Positions 1 to 12,509 are shown, counted from the first letter of the stretch. The stretch: 64,000 nt of DNA from Steromphala cineraria (GCA_916613615.1 OU744720.1:66065971-66129970), one strand, 5' to 3'. The notes: generated by a model not told the origin, from the sequence alone. Numbers and translations are program-made.

Positions 1-795
1 GTATAAAGGAATTATATAGAATAAGAATAAAGTTAAGACGCAAAAGTGCACATTCCAATCCTTTCTGCATTCGAACAATGAATAATTGAATATGTATGCA
101 GAGATAGATTTACAAAATATTAACAGAAGACCAGTTGAATGGATCTGCTATCCAGTTTCGAACTCTCTTTGATATGTTTCTTGGTCTCCACCACATACAA
201 TCTGTAGCATGATTTCATTACAGAAATGAATGGACAGAATAAGAATTTGATTCTTGTACATTTTCTTGATATGTATCAACATTTTAAGAGAGGTACAATC
301 AATGTTTTTATAGCTAATTAAACAGACAGTTTAAAGGAAACATGTCTATTTATCACACACAAACATGCATGTCTGCTGTTCTCAGCAGTGTAATGAACCA
401 CAGATAAAAGAAACACTTCCCCTGTCAGAACTGTCTGATCTCATTGGAGCTTCACGGAACGTTTATTTACACAAATTATAAATCCATTAACATTTGGCAG
501 AGGAAGAAGGCAGTTCTAAGCAAATGTCAATACTTGCTAGCTGTCTATCTTCTTTGAATAGACTAGCTTTTGTCACGTTTGATTACAACTGAGAACTATT
601 CGTTCTTTGAATGAATTTTGTTAAATATCTATCACATTTGTTACCAAACCATTAATATTCATGAAGTAATATGTATATTTACAGATTAGGACTTTCTTTT
701 GTTGAAATGCGACCCACAACAAACTTGCGCAAACATGCTGAAACATATGAGAAGTACACATATAAATATAGAGGAGCCAACATTACAAACTTAAA
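1..795. other. AT-rich non-coding DNA
   Basis: No reading frame with recognisable similarity, no RNA gene and no clear repeat was seen. The DNA is uniformly AT-rich with short scattered open frames. Confidence 0.5.
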
Positions 796-1164
796 CAATC
801 ATTTGAGTTTGACTGGACACAACACTTTTAGTTCTATAAACATTGCCTTAAGGATGTTAAACTTCTTGATTTTCAATACCTATTTTTACGAAAACTAATG
901 TTTACTTACAAAGGACTGTTGAAAATGAATCTCATTGACAATGAGTTATGTAGTTTTTGCAATGGTGTTTTTGAGAGTATTTGTCATGTTTACTGGGCTT
1001 GTTGTGAAACCATGAAGTTTTGGAAAGAATTTGAACTTTTGGTTTATAACTTTTTCCGGGAGAAGATATTTTTTTCAAAGTGTTTGATTTGGTTCGTTAC
1101 AATACATAAAAATTTGTTAAAGACCAAATTCATTATCTCAATATATGTAATATTAAAAAAATGA
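796..1164 (+). pseudogene. LINE (non-LTR retrotransposon) C-terminal fragment
   Basis: One frame, broken only by a TAG near 829, reads through a stretch with KDVKLLDFQY and then a zinc-binding pattern, LCSFCNGVFESICHVYWACC. This pattern (CxxC, then H and C, then FW) is the C-terminal zf-RVT-like region that follows reverse transcriptase in L1/Tx1-type LINEs. Only about 120 codons remain and the RT domain is absent, so this is a 5'-truncated dead copy. The ATG at 898 is internal to the old frame and is not a genuine start. The zinc motif and the order of blocks are seen directly; assignment to an L1/Tx1-like clade is inference. Confidence 0.7.
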
Positions 1165-1409
1165 ATTCAGATAATTACCAAATAACAATTAACACAGATA
1201 TTTCTGGTTGAACGATAAATTATCATAAGAACACATTAAACTCAAAAACGCAAAAAAAACAGTGGTCGTCATTCATCCCATTATTCAAAACCGTCTATGA
1301 TTGCTGAAACCTTTTCTATATTGCTAAATCTACGTCATACTATGTTTTGATGTCAATATGCAAATATATATGACTATGTTAAACTTTGGGAACAAATAAA
1401 AAAGATAGA
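1165..1409. other. AT-rich spacer
   Basis: Likely the decayed 3' flank of the LINE fragment. Nothing else is recognisable. Confidence 0.4.
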
Positions 1410-2055
1410 GACGAAATTTGAAGATATTTGGTGCAGCAGTTCTAGAGATATTGCTTGAACAAGAATGTCAAAAGTGGCCTAAGTGCCGTGGTGACCTGGA
1501 AGTTAAGGTCAAGGTCACAAAAACTGAGTGGTGTCTGAGTAACCCCCCTATGTAGACTGTGACCACATTTAAATTTTCACGACATTAGGTGCAGAGTTTC
1601 ATAAGACATAAGGTGTTTCAAAAGTGTTTAAAGTGAAGTGGTAACCTTGAAAACGTAAGTTGTGCCCAAATATGAAGACTTTTTGTGAAAAGCTTCGCCT
1701 GAACAACAGTTTCAAAATCGGTCAAAGTGCCGTGGTGACCTTGATAATAAAGTCAAGGTCACCCAACATGACCAGTGTCTGCGTAATCCCCCAATGCAGG
1801 CTGTGACCAAATTTGAAGACATTTGGTCTAACGGATCAGTCGATATTGCGTTAACAAGAGTTTAAAAATCGGTCAAAGTGCCGTGGTGACCTTGAAAATA
1901 AAGTCAAGGTCACACAACATGACTGGTGTCTGCATAAACCCCCAATGTAGGCTGTGACCAAATTTGAAGACATTTGGTTCAACGATTCATTAGATATTGC
2001 GTTAACAAGAGTTTCAAAATAGGTCAAAGTGCCATGGTGACCTTGAAAATATCAT
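1410..2055 (+). repeat. Tandem array, about 151-bp unit (GGTCAAGGTCA type)
   Basis: The block AGTGCCGTGGTGACCT recurs at about 1482, 1726, 1877 and 2028 (last copy with one change), and a degenerate form lies near 1627. The last three copies are exactly 151 bp apart. Each unit also carries AGTCAAGGTCAC, a TGTGACCAAATTTGAAGACA block and a GATATTGCGTTAACAAGAG block. Repeats of this style are common in mollusc genomes. No coding potential is apparent. Confidence 0.85.
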
Positions 2056-3513
2056 GCATTAATGTCATCTATTTAGTTCAAATCAATATAAAGATGTACA
2101 AACAATGTGTACTGGGAACCAAATGTATGAAGTGAACGTTGTATCATTAAAAATATGCACTTTAGATAATAAGGCAGCGGTAGAAGGTTTATTTACATCC
2201 ATCAATCAGAACAATTGGCTTCGTTGTTAGTTTTGAATATAGACAAAATTTTATTGATTATAGTAATCATGTAGTAGTATCAGCAGTATATATACAGTTA
2301 CTAATTGTTTAACGGATCAACAATCAATTGTCAAACATTAGTAATTGGTATTTTCATAAGTAACAATGAGTGTGAAGAGACAATCGAGGATCCCATGTGA
2401 AGTACTCAATATATTAGCGATAACAAAATTATGTGTGATATACCACTTGTGTATCATTATAAACGGCAACTAGTTATTAAGACTGTCTATGTTAAGAATC
2501 GTATTACATATTCAGTGCTCCAGATAATGATTGGACCTATTGAGTATTAACTCCTTGATTTGGCTACCATAGCGTAATTTTCATTTTGATTGCGTATTTA
2601 GAAAAATAATACTCCTTCGAGGTTTGGCAAGTGGGTAAGTTGAGACTGTACCCACATAATATTACACAACTGACTTCTTCTGTTCAAATAATATGGTCAT
2701 AACTATTTTACAGTATTAACGACGTGGCTTCGCTTTACACAACCAAAACAGAATTAGAATTCTAGGAGCTCCTCACTCATCACCACAACTTATAAAGAAC
2801 ACTCAGGCCTCGTCTCATATACCAAAAGCTGATGTAGAGCTTTCAATACGTTAGTGTTAAAATACATTTGCGTAACGTACGCATGTTTACTGATTATTTT
2901 GATTTTTAAAGAAATTGTCTGCGTATCTGCACTCCCACTGCACTATGAATTCAAATGCGTTTTTAATGATATCATAGCGGAAAATACGCAGAAAGGCATC
3001 CTATCTGGAGCACTAAATATTTCACACAAGATCAGGAAGTACAATTCCTCGTGTGGTAAAAGCCACATACCATGGCGATCTGACTGTATGATTGATTGAC
3101 ATGATATGGTTTCTTGCTTTTCACAATACCTGTCAATTCGAAATCGTATGTTTACCTTGTCAATAAAGCCAAAGTCATAAATGCTGTATGGTGGTTCCAT
3201 TATTGCTGTTATTGATGTGTCTATTTACATAAGCGAGAACAAGTGTCAAAATCACGTGACAAATGTACATTCATTCCATGACAATCTTTCTGTTATATGA
3301 ATTGATACAGAATTAGCTTTGACACAGATATGACGAAGGAATCAAATCATTCAATAGGCATATTTACTCTTGCCGGAAGCAATTATCTGATATATATATA
3401 TCGGATCAATGTTATAGCTTTTGTATTTGCTAAAAATATATTTGCTTGCATTGTTTGGATAAGCCTACCAAAATGTTCCAGATTGTATTTTAGGCCGAGA
3501 TCGTTATTGATAG
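2056..3513. other. AT-rich non-coding DNA
   Basis: It contains only short open frames (for example 2854-3099 on the plus strand), with no domain, codon pattern or homologue I recognise. Confidence 0.45.
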
Positions 3514-3625
3514 CAAGTGACAAGTGACAAGTGACAAGTTTATTCTGTAAAAAGGCCTCATGGCCAAAAGCACATGAAAATACAGCTCAAAATCAACGCA
3601 TGTCAAGTTTACATACATTATATCG
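3514..3625 (-). mobile_element. LINE 3' end with microsatellite tail
   Basis: Read on the minus strand, a GGCCATGAGGCC block is followed by AATAAA and then a short tandem tail of three to four CTTGTCA units (3514-3537 on the plus strand). A polyadenylation-like AATAAA followed by a short tandem repeat is typical of 3' ends of CR1/L2-like LINEs. The copy at 60200 has the same layout with a different tail. No coding part remains. Confidence 0.55.
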
Positions 3626-3829
3626 TTATTGATAGCTGAGAGATTGAATGTAGGTATATGTGGTTTACTTGCATGATTTTAATATTATACTATCTCTATT
3701 TATTGGTGGGAGAATTGTTTCAAATTGCCAATAAAGCCTATATTGATGGTTTAAGTGATTTGTTGGTAATTTTGTTCACTGCTATTGATTCAATGTCAAA
3801 TATATTTCACTCAAATCAATGTTCAGTCC

Positions 3830-4194
3830 TTAAAGGGGCAGTAGCACGTTTTTAGGGGGAATATAAGGTGATGTCAGGAAAATGAAAATTAATGGTTCCA
3901 ATTGAAATACAATGTATTTAAACTAAATGGAACAGTAATAATTGAAATATATAACGTAACGTTTAGCCATGCGATTGCTTTTTCTTACAAAAAATGAATT
4001 AAAGGTGTTCACAAAAAAATGGCCGCCAATGGATTTTCTATGAATCTTCATACTTTGTCCTCTGACTCTGGATGATTGGCTGGTGTAATGAGATTATTGA
4101 CACTGTTAAACTAATACATTTGACATTAACTTACAATTATGAGTTAAAAATCTAAAATGTAAAATTATCAATAAACGTGCTACTGCCCCTTTAA
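3830..4194 (+). mobile_element. MITE family A, copy 1 (TTAA-flanked)
   Basis: A 365-bp non-coding element starts at TTAAAGGGGCAGTAGCACG and ends at the inverted form CGTGCTACTGCCCCTTTAA, giving terminal inverted repeats of about 19 bp. Both ends carry TTAA, which could be a duplicated target site (as in piggyBac-type insertion) or the outermost part of the inverted repeat. Four other copies occur in this window, three in the same orientation and one reversed. No transposase is encoded, so it would have been mobilised in trans. Confidence 0.85.
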
Positions 4195-5585
4195 ATATAA
4201 TGTAATGTATCAGTAAGGAACAGTTTTTTTTGTAAATTTCCGTTTGATTATGGCAACATTAATATTTGACTTTTTCATTACTTGTTAGTATATGAGAAAC
4301 AATTACATGACTATTGTTGAGATGTGACTTGAGCAACAAAGTACTGCAGTGAAATACTTACTGAGGACACATAAATTAAACAGATATTTTCCTCTTTTTT
4401 GAATTTTGAATTGTTTTTCCTTGTTCGATACGACTTATATTACTACAACTATAATTTTGTTTAGATCACTTTCAATTGTTTATGCATGCCATGATGGGAA
4501 ATATTACTTTGACATGTACATGTACATCAATGTTTAGTAATAGGCGAACATTTGCTCTCTGTTGCCAAAATTATCACAAGAAACGTTTTTGTCAATATAT
4601 CAATGTTGACATACCCTGAAAGAACAGCTGCATACAATTAGACATGAAAGAGAAATGTGGTCAATGGTGGTATTTACCTAACACTGAAGTAGTGACGGAT
4701 AATTTGCGATCAATAGTCATGCACAGGCGTATTAATATAATAACTAAATGTAAATAAGATATTGAGTTCATGTCATAATTGTTTCACGATATATAACATC
4801 GTTGTGGTGACCATCTCTAGTCACCTCTAAGTTTATGAGAGGAACCTTGAAATATATGAGAAAGACAGGCCAGGTCGTGTGCACGACATGATTGTAAAGA
4901 TGAAAAATGAACAAAAAATATGTGCCTTTTTCAAATTGAACCATACACAGTCAAACATAGATATTTACTCGAGACTTGATTAATATCATGACATTGTTAA
5001 GACATAATTTAATGTCAAACATTTTCCAATTTATGACTTAAAACAACCATTACATGCTCAGGTTTCCAATAATATACTCTAATTGCTCAAAATCTTTTCA
5101 CAAATGTGTTCATGTTGGTGTGCCTACCAATGTTGATTCCACGGGTGACAGATTCGTATGTAACAATCCTTCGTTCGATTGTGACACGTTGTTAAGCACA
5201 TGAGTTATGACATGCCTGACATCGGCGCTATTGTATGGTACCTAAACCGTTCAACCATCTTAAAATATTCTGGAGTTTGCACCAAACGTAACACACAAGT
5301 TAGTCATACATTTAGCTCTCTCTCGCTGCTTCTGGGTAAGACATGCAACTTCTGTAATGTGTTTTTGTTAAGAAACATGGAAATATGTTTACGTCTTCCT
5401 TGTTCACTGAATTATGCAAAGCACAAAAAAGCATTTACCGCTTTCGTAAATCGTTGACCTTGTCGTGATATCAGCAGTTGCCCTGTATATCATTCATTGT
5501 GCGTTTGCTTTAATTATGTTTGATTTGAACCGAATATAGTTTTTACCAATAACGTTTAGCGTTAAACGTTATCAACAGATATCCA
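4195..5585. other. AT-rich non-coding DNA with one small palindrome
   Basis: The only structure seen is a perfect 10-bp stem with a 4-nt loop at 5549-5572 (ATAACGTTTA and its complement). The open frame at 5200-5457 shows no recognisable domain. Confidence 0.45.
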
Positions 5586-6385
5586 AGTATCCATAAAAAT
5601 AGAGCCATTGGCTCTGTAGCTCATCATGCTTCATCATCAACTATGATGTAGAGTGTGGCCAATGTGATTCCCCCTTTGTAGAGGCCACATGGTCACCAAT
5701 CATAAAATTAAGTATATAGCAGTGTATAAAATAGATTGGAAATCTAGCCTGTCCTGAAAATTCATTGGTCAATTCCTTTGGGAAATTTAAGAAAAAAATT
5801 GAAAAGTTACAAGTCCTCACTAAAAGTTACCAGTCCTGGCAAAAAGTAGCCAGGTCAAGGACTGACTGACAGGCAATATTTTAAACACTGTATATAGGCG
5901 ACAAGTTTCAGTTTTTTAGGCTTTATACTTCAGGAGAAGATAAAAATAGATTTGAAGGACGTTCCTGTTGCCTTTATTATTATTATAAAGCTACAATTCA
6001 TCATCCTCACGAGTCTGTACACAAAGAGTCAGCATTCTAGGCCTTATGCTTCTGGAGAAGAAGATGAAAATAGGTTTTTAGGGCGAGGCATATGTGGCCC
6101 TTATTAGGGGTCACAGGGCCACCAAAGCTACAATTTATAATCCTCAATAGCCAAGGAGTCTGTACACAAACTTTTAGCTTTCAAGGCCTCATGGTTCTGG
6201 AGAAGAAGATGAAAATAGGTTTTTAGGGCGTGGCATATGTTGCCCTTATTAGGGGTCGCAGGGCCACCAAAGCTACAATTTATAATCTTCACTAGTCAAG
6301 GAGTCTGTACACAAAGTTTCAGCTTTCTAGGCCTCATGGTTCTGGAGAAGAAGATGAAAATAGGTTTTTTAGGGCGCGGCCCCTG
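5586..6385 (+). repeat. Tandem array, about 145-bp unit (family L), left part
   Basis: The block CTGGAGAAGAAGATGAAAAT recurs at about 6051, 6197 and 6342, with a diverged form at 5931. Each unit also has GGAGTCTGTACACAAA and AAAGCTACAATTTATAATCC. The spacing is 145-146 bp for the better units. The array stops abruptly at the CCCAGCTAA end of the inserted 7.0-kb element and resumes at 13398. Related units recur in reverse at 22555, 23625 and 55985. Confidence 0.85.
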
Positions 6386-6395
6386 CCCAGCTAAA

Positions 6396-6700
6396 AAATC
6401 TACGTTGTATTAACGTTGTCACAACGTCCACTTTTCGTTGTCATTACGTACTTTCTGACGTTGTGACAACGTAATTTATTAGGTAGATTTCTAACGTTGC
6501 CACAACGTCATTTTGTAGACTCCCAAACAGGTTGCTACAACGTATTTTTTCTACCTAAATGCGACATTCTTGAGACGTCACATACACGTCATATTTTACG
6601 TTTTCCTTACGTAAATTTAAAATGTTGTCACCACGTCATTTTGTAGACTCCCAAACACGTTGCTACAACGTGATTTTTCTGCGATAATATGGTGTTAGTA
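6396..6700. repeat. Left subterminal ACGTT motif cluster
   Basis: About a dozen AACGTT, ACAACGT or TTACGT motifs occur in 300 bp. They include the near-palindromes at 6412-6427 and 6458-6472, and a duplicated ACGTCATTTTGTAGACTCCC block (about 6506 and 6635). Subterminal motif arrays of this kind are transposase-binding sites in several DNA-transposon superfamilies; that role here is inference. Confidence 0.6.
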
Positions 6701-7396
6701 CATTTCCACATTCGTTTTGCACAAACAGTATTCAAAAGAAATAATACCAGGCACTTGGTTCTTACAATATTATCAAAAACAAACAAATTATACAATCATT
6801 CATATGGGCAATTATACCAAAAAGGTGTATTATTTGTTAAAACCTGCCTGGCATAAATTGTATTGAATACATGTCCACGGGAAAACATTGAACTGAAACA
6901 ATAAATCAGAATAAACAGATAATAGATAACAAATCAGATCTTTATTCAATGTTGTTTATTTAACATTACTATAAGAAAGGTGAGTGAGTGAGTGTCTTCA
7001 ATACTCTTCATCTGTCAAACGTTCGATAATGAATGTCATCAAGACCAACCTTTGGCACCATTTGTTAATAAAGCTTCCTCATGTGAAAATAAATTAAAAA
7101 TGCCAGACAGATTATCATTACCATAACAATACCACCCTTGCATATAAAATCGATAACACGTACAAGTTGTCTTCGTTTCAATTGAATTAACTGCTTTAAA
7201 ATTCATAAAGTAGATAATAGATTATTATTTGTAAAATCATCTAAAACTGTTACACTGATTAATATCAATATACCCGGGAGTGCATCAAAATCAAATACTC
7301 AGAAATAGGGCTAATTAATAGAAAATATAAATAACCATTTATAGTTTACCACCGAGTCCTGCATCAAATATTCGAGAATTTCTGACAGGGCATGTA
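6701..7396. other. AT-rich interior of the 7.0-kb element
   Basis: No gene is visible. A GTGAGTGAGTGAGTG stretch (6981-6996) is a possible reversed SINE-tail remnant. Confidence 0.4.
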
Positions 7397-7514
7397 ATAG
7401 TTACTAGCATAGTAAATTGTATGCATCGGATAATGGCAGGGACACTTTGTCCGAGAGGCCAGTACGAGGCGGAGCCATATTCCGATGAATACAATTTACT
7501 ATGCTAGTAACTGA
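7397..7514. repeat. Near-perfect hairpin, 32-bp arms
   Basis: Arms at 7399-7430 and 7481-7512 are complementary at 31 of 32 positions, with a 50-nt loop. The loop and inner arm resemble the hairpin at 8269-8344. This could be the end of a palindromic MITE or a foldback element; a small-RNA precursor is possible but unsupported. Confidence 0.7.
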
Positions 7515-7650
7515 CTTACATCTCACTTAATCCGAGTACAATCAACCACAAAATTAATATTTTTAAATACAATTTTAATTTTCGATAACCTTCCAAGGGC
7601 CCCTTCACTGTTTTATGAATGAAGTTTGTAGTACTATGAATGGTGTAAGA

Positions 7651-7710
7651 GCACGTGCTTCTTGCTTGTCAAAGCGCGAGGCACGTGCTTCTTGCGTGTC
7701 AAAGCGCAAG
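7651..7710 (+). repeat. 30-bp tandem duplication
   Basis: Two adjacent 30-bp copies starting GCACGTGCTTCTTGC differ at three positions. They lie in a 79-codon open frame (7615-7854) whose product looks like nothing known. I regard the frame as fortuitous. Confidence 0.7.
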
Positions 7711-8268
7711 GCACGAAGTAAATGTTTTGGGCTTGCAGACTTCGTGCACTCCATGAATATGAGCCTGTTTCAAGACAAAGTTTCACAGGTTGTCCATTTC
7801 TGTTTCGATTTTGAAGGTAGAAGACGTGTCATTAGAGTCCTCATAGACAGCTAAATTTTGACAGTGGTTTCTACTTTTGAAACGTTTCTCTTGGATTTCT
7901 AATAAAAAGGTACTTTAATCATTCCCATAACAAGTTTAGCCAAAAGAAATATTATCTTATCTATGAAATAAAATAATTATGTATCATTATCAAATTATTT
8001 TGGATATTTCTAGACTTATTTTCCTTACATAACGAAAGTTTTGGTGCAACACAAATCATATAATGTTATATCTTGGTGTCGTTTTTTTCTAGTCTAAACT
8101 AAAGTCTACAGTGTTATTAGGTGATTTCACTATTTCAATTTTTGATTTGATTTTTGATATTTTGCAAAGTATTATGATTATTTTACAGCTTGTTTTATTT
8201 GATTATTGATACTTATAATGTCTATGTTGTTGATTCATTGTTTTAAACCATGTGTAGGAAAGGTTTAC

Positions 8269-8344
8269 AAAAGTGTCCTTGCATCAGATGGCAGGACTCT
8301 TTGGCCTAAGAGTTCCCGATATCGATAATGAACAGGACACTTTT
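8269..8344. repeat. Hairpin related to the one at 7397
   Basis: AAAAGTGTCCT (8269-8279) pairs with AGGACACTTTT (8334-8344). The interior (GCATCAGATGGCAGGA, then GGCCTAAGAG) resembles the loop side of the first hairpin. A motif TAAGTGGGATGTAAAT just outside (about 8373) is the inverse of CTTACATCTCACTTA just inside the first hairpin (about 7515). The two may be the two ends of a roughly 1-kb foldback-like element. Confidence 0.5.
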
Positions 8345-8399
8345 ATGAATGGTTGCCATGGACGACGAGGGCTAAGTGGGATGTAAATAAAGATTAAGC

Positions 8400-9717
8400 T
8401 GTGTTTGGCGAAATGCATATTTTGATCGTGGTATTTTTTTAAAGAACTTTTACAACAAGTCCCTTTGACTAAATATTTTATATATTAATCACTGTGAACA
8501 ATTTTAACTCCAAAATTAATATCTGGATGATAAGTTTGTATGGTATTACCTGATAAAAACCTCGATTGTTCCATCCCTGTTCAGTTATTATGCACCGTTC
8601 CTTGATCTTTCATTTCTCAGACAAACTGTCAGTCAGCCAACTGTAAAATGGAAATAACCAAAATTAAACAATCTCGATTGTTTGTTAAGACAAAATAAGC
8701 CAAGCAGGGGCAATGGGCCATGTTGCACAATGGATAAAAAAAATTCCCATTAAAATTCTGAAATTTACTATTGATGTAAAGGAAATGGCCCACCAGAAAA
8801 TAAGAAAACCACCGAAAAGCATAAAAATGGCCCGTTGTAAAAGATGTCTTTCCTAATCCCTGTATGTCACACACCGATTTACACAATAACAGTGCCATGA
8901 GTTAGGAATTGATAGCTGTAACAATTGCAGAGAGTTGTTATTATTACTGATTTGTTATGTAGCTTATACTAGTATTATACACCACTCACAAAATGTTATA
9001 TCGAAAAGCATACAAGTGACCCAAGGCAAGCCGCAACATTCAGTCATACATTAGATTAATACCTTGAAGCACAAAAGCAGTAAACAGCTTACTAGAAGAA
9101 TTTCATTGAGATTGTCAAATATTCACACTCTTCTAGCACATTTCTTATCCATTTTGTAAAATAAACGAAAAACTTAGAATTCAATTGTAATGAATTTTAT
9201 CTGCTAGTTTACTATAAATATTATGCAGTTGTAATTAATTACAAATCATAAAATTAAATATCAACCTTTTTATCGAAATCATGGTATTTATTACACATTT
9301 TCGTTGAATTGTAAACATACGTTTGGATAATTGTTCATTTCAAATTAGCTGTGACTAGCTATGATAAAATTCCTATCGTAGTATGATATTTTATTCATGT
9401 AACGCCGTGGAAATTCGGTTCTTTAAAAGGAAACATCCCGCAGCGAAATTAAAATCTTTTTACCCATACGAATTAAGCTGAATTAAGATATCTTAAAAAA
9501 CTTACTGAGATATTCAATTATAATTAAAATATGACATAATTTCTGTACTTTTTGTCGTACAGAAGAATAATTTTCAATAACTTGGTACAGGCTTCGCACA
9601 ATTTCTCAAAAAACAAATTTTTAAGGCCAATTTCAAGGCTTTTCTGGGCAAAATTAAGGTCAATAATTCAAACCGATGAGATCAAGCATGAGTGGTGTTC
9701 ATAATTGTTGTATAATT
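8400..9717. other. AT-rich interior of the 7.0-kb element
   Basis: Only short frames occur, with no recognisable domain or repeat. Confidence 0.4.
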
Positions 9718-10422
9718 ATACCCCCGACCAACGGTCCCGGGTATCTAGTAATACCAACGATTCCATGTGTGTGTGTGTCTGTCTGTCTGTCCGAGGACAT
9801 TTTTTGTCCGACCTATTACGGGAAAACTATTTATCCGATTAATTTCAAATTTTGCACATGTCTTCTACCCTACTAGGACGGGTGCAGTGCAAAGTAACAA
9901 CAAATTTCGTTTATATTAGAATTTTTTACAAATTTCCATGTTTTGAACTTAGTCATTTTCCAATATCAGATTTGTCCGACCTATTACGGGAGAACTATTC
10001 ATCCGATTGATTTCAAATTTTGCACAAGTCTTCTTCCCTACTAGGAGGGGTGCGGTGCGAAATTGCAACAAATTTCATTGATATTTCAATTTTTTACAAA
10101 TTTCCATATTTTTAACATATAGTCTTTTTCCAATATCAGATTTGCCAAACCTATTACGGGAAAAACTTTTCATCTGATTCTTTTCACATTTTGCATGTGT
10201 CTTCTTCCCTACTAAAAGCGGTGCAGTGCCAAATCAAAGCTAAAATTGATACAGGTTTTGTGTGTGTTTTTTTTTACAAAGTTCCATTTTTTTTATTAGT
10301 AATTTTTCTCAATTCCTCTTTGGGGGTCAAATGCTGTGCAAGAGATGACTACATTGAAAGTAAAAAATAATTCAGTTAGTCAGGGATGCACGGTCGGGGG
10401 TATTAGTGAGCCACGCTCACTT
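9718..10422 (+). mobile_element. Family P element with CCCCCG ends and three 169-bp tandem units
   Basis: The left end is ATACCCCCG (9718-9726) and the right end is its complement CGGGGGTAT (10395-10403), followed by GTGAGCCACGCTCAC (to about 10422). Inside, CCGACCTATTACGGGA recurs at 9808, 9976 and 10145 (the last changed), giving a 168-169 bp period. A TGTG/TCTG simple repeat precedes the array. The element at 58483-59262 has the same end sequences and a similar unit length. No protein is encoded. Confidence 0.75.
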
Positions 10423-11919
10423 TTTTGCTTGTTACATATATACATACAGTGGAAACGTGAGCACCCATAGAGCACCATAATAAACTTATTCACATATGCA
10501 CACCCATGATTACAATTAATTTGATTGACTTACTAAAATAAAAGATGAAAGATTAAATAGAAATTATTAGAATGTAGCTGGGATGATTCATTACAAATGT
10601 GCAAAAATTGATCAGGATTTGACGGAAAATAAGTGCATTTTATTTATGCTACACTAATATAAGCAAGTCTATGGAAACAACGTCAACGTCCGAATTAGAT
10701 GGAGAAACTCTACCTGCAACCCCACTGGATATGTGCAAGGCTACAGCATTCTGCGACAGAAGTTTCTGTCTACGTCCGAAAATAACTGGCACGGTCTGTA
10801 GCTAAACTGTCATGAAAGTCTGTGAAAACATCGCAAAGAAGCCTCAAGTGACTGTATCAACGTACGTTTTAGAAATTTTACGATGATACAAGAATACTTG
10901 TGTGAATAAACTGTAGTGTTTTGAGCATTGCTGGCAAAACGAGGCTTGCAATTATCAAAACAAACAAGCTTTTACCGAGTGAACTTTGAAACAGCTGAAC
11001 GTCAATGATCAAATAGTTTCCAAACTCCTCACTACTCATGTGACGAAACAACGTCATACAAGTCAGTTGAGCAATGCGGTTCGCGGTGAGGCGTTGTCCC
11101 TGTTTTCTTTCTAGTGCCTTTGTCACAGGAATTTACATAATAAATGCATGAATACCGTAAATCGGTTATTGTCGATTCGAACTAAAACATAAATTACAGT
11201 GAATGTTGATGATAAAATATTGCAATACAATGGAAACGAAATGTACAGTACACGTACTTTCAGCCTGAACTGTACTGTACGATGACTGCAATTTTTAAAA
11301 TTCAAGTTCCATCGGCTACTCTAATCTCTTTCGAATGCTTTTGTTGAAATAACAGGTATTCAAAGCTTCATTTAAACTTTCTTTACTGACATAATGTTTT
11401 AACGAAAATGGGTACTTACCTTCGATAGGGAAAGTAAATCCTTTGCCGGTAAATTAGAAAAACACTGTCTTGCGTGTAGCGACTCATGGCGACGATAATG
11501 ACGTCATAACTAAAAATGATGACGTCAGAGATTTTGTGTTGGAGCTTAAAGACAAAAATAGAAATCCAAGTCCACAAGTCGGCAAGCTTTATATTATTTT
11601 ATTTATTCAAGAAGAGTATTGTGTTCAAACATTATAAGAAGTAATGCATCGTTGAATTAAAAATCTTAACTTTACCTAATCAAGTCTAAGATTATTACCT
11701 CCACATTTAGCAAAATCCTTAAATTTTATGTATTATAATCACATTCAATTGTCATCAATCTATTCTAAAATTTTAATTAATTTCGGGCCTTAGGCCTATA
11801 GTGTTTTAAAGGCCAGGGCGATTTAATCGTTTTATGTCGGAAAGCATGAACTAGTAATATATAACAATGATTAACCAGAAAAATTCAATTACACAGAGAA
11901 AAGATAGGCCTAGCTCACG
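10423..11919. other. Non-coding DNA inside the 7.0-kb element
   Basis: Short frames on the minus strand (10878-11305) show no recognisable domain. A small TGACGT cluster (about 11500-11525) is present. Confidence 0.4.
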
Positions 11920-12509
11920 TCGCTAGGACGTTGTGAAGACGTCTTGACATATGAATTACGTTCTGAGGACGTCGTGACAACGTAACCGCAGCGATATGTT
12001 GAATATTCTTCATCTTTGCGTGTTTTCCTTGATAGACAATATTTCATTGTATTTTAATTGAATGGAGAGATCAAGCAAGCTAAGCTTACAAAAACATAAG
12101 TGATATGTAACTATCATTTCGGACTCTAATTGAATGAGAATGTCATTACTGTTCTTACGACAGAAATATTTTGTATTTCATTAATCAAAGTTTTATCGGA
12201 TTTCTGGGTTTAAAGAAAACAAAATGAGACATGTAGGCCTACAGCTTTAACTGTATGTCAAATGATTTACGACTACACTTTTGGAAATGCATTTTAAGAC
12301 TTGAAGTGAGAATGCATGGTTGTAGGCTAACTAACTAATCGAGACAAGGAAGTACCCGATAAACTAAACATTTTTGCAACTGAAATAGGAAAGATTGATA
12401 TGTATTGAATATTTGCCCGGCGTTTATACATATATTGCGATTGGTGGTTGCCTTGCAAAACTGGGATCACGAGAGCAACTCCATGAGTTGTGTGGGGTCC
12501 CATTCTTAT

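Noticed and set aside
1410..2055. CRISPR-like array
   Set aside because: Units are 151 bp, diverged and contiguous, without short identical repeats and unique spacers.
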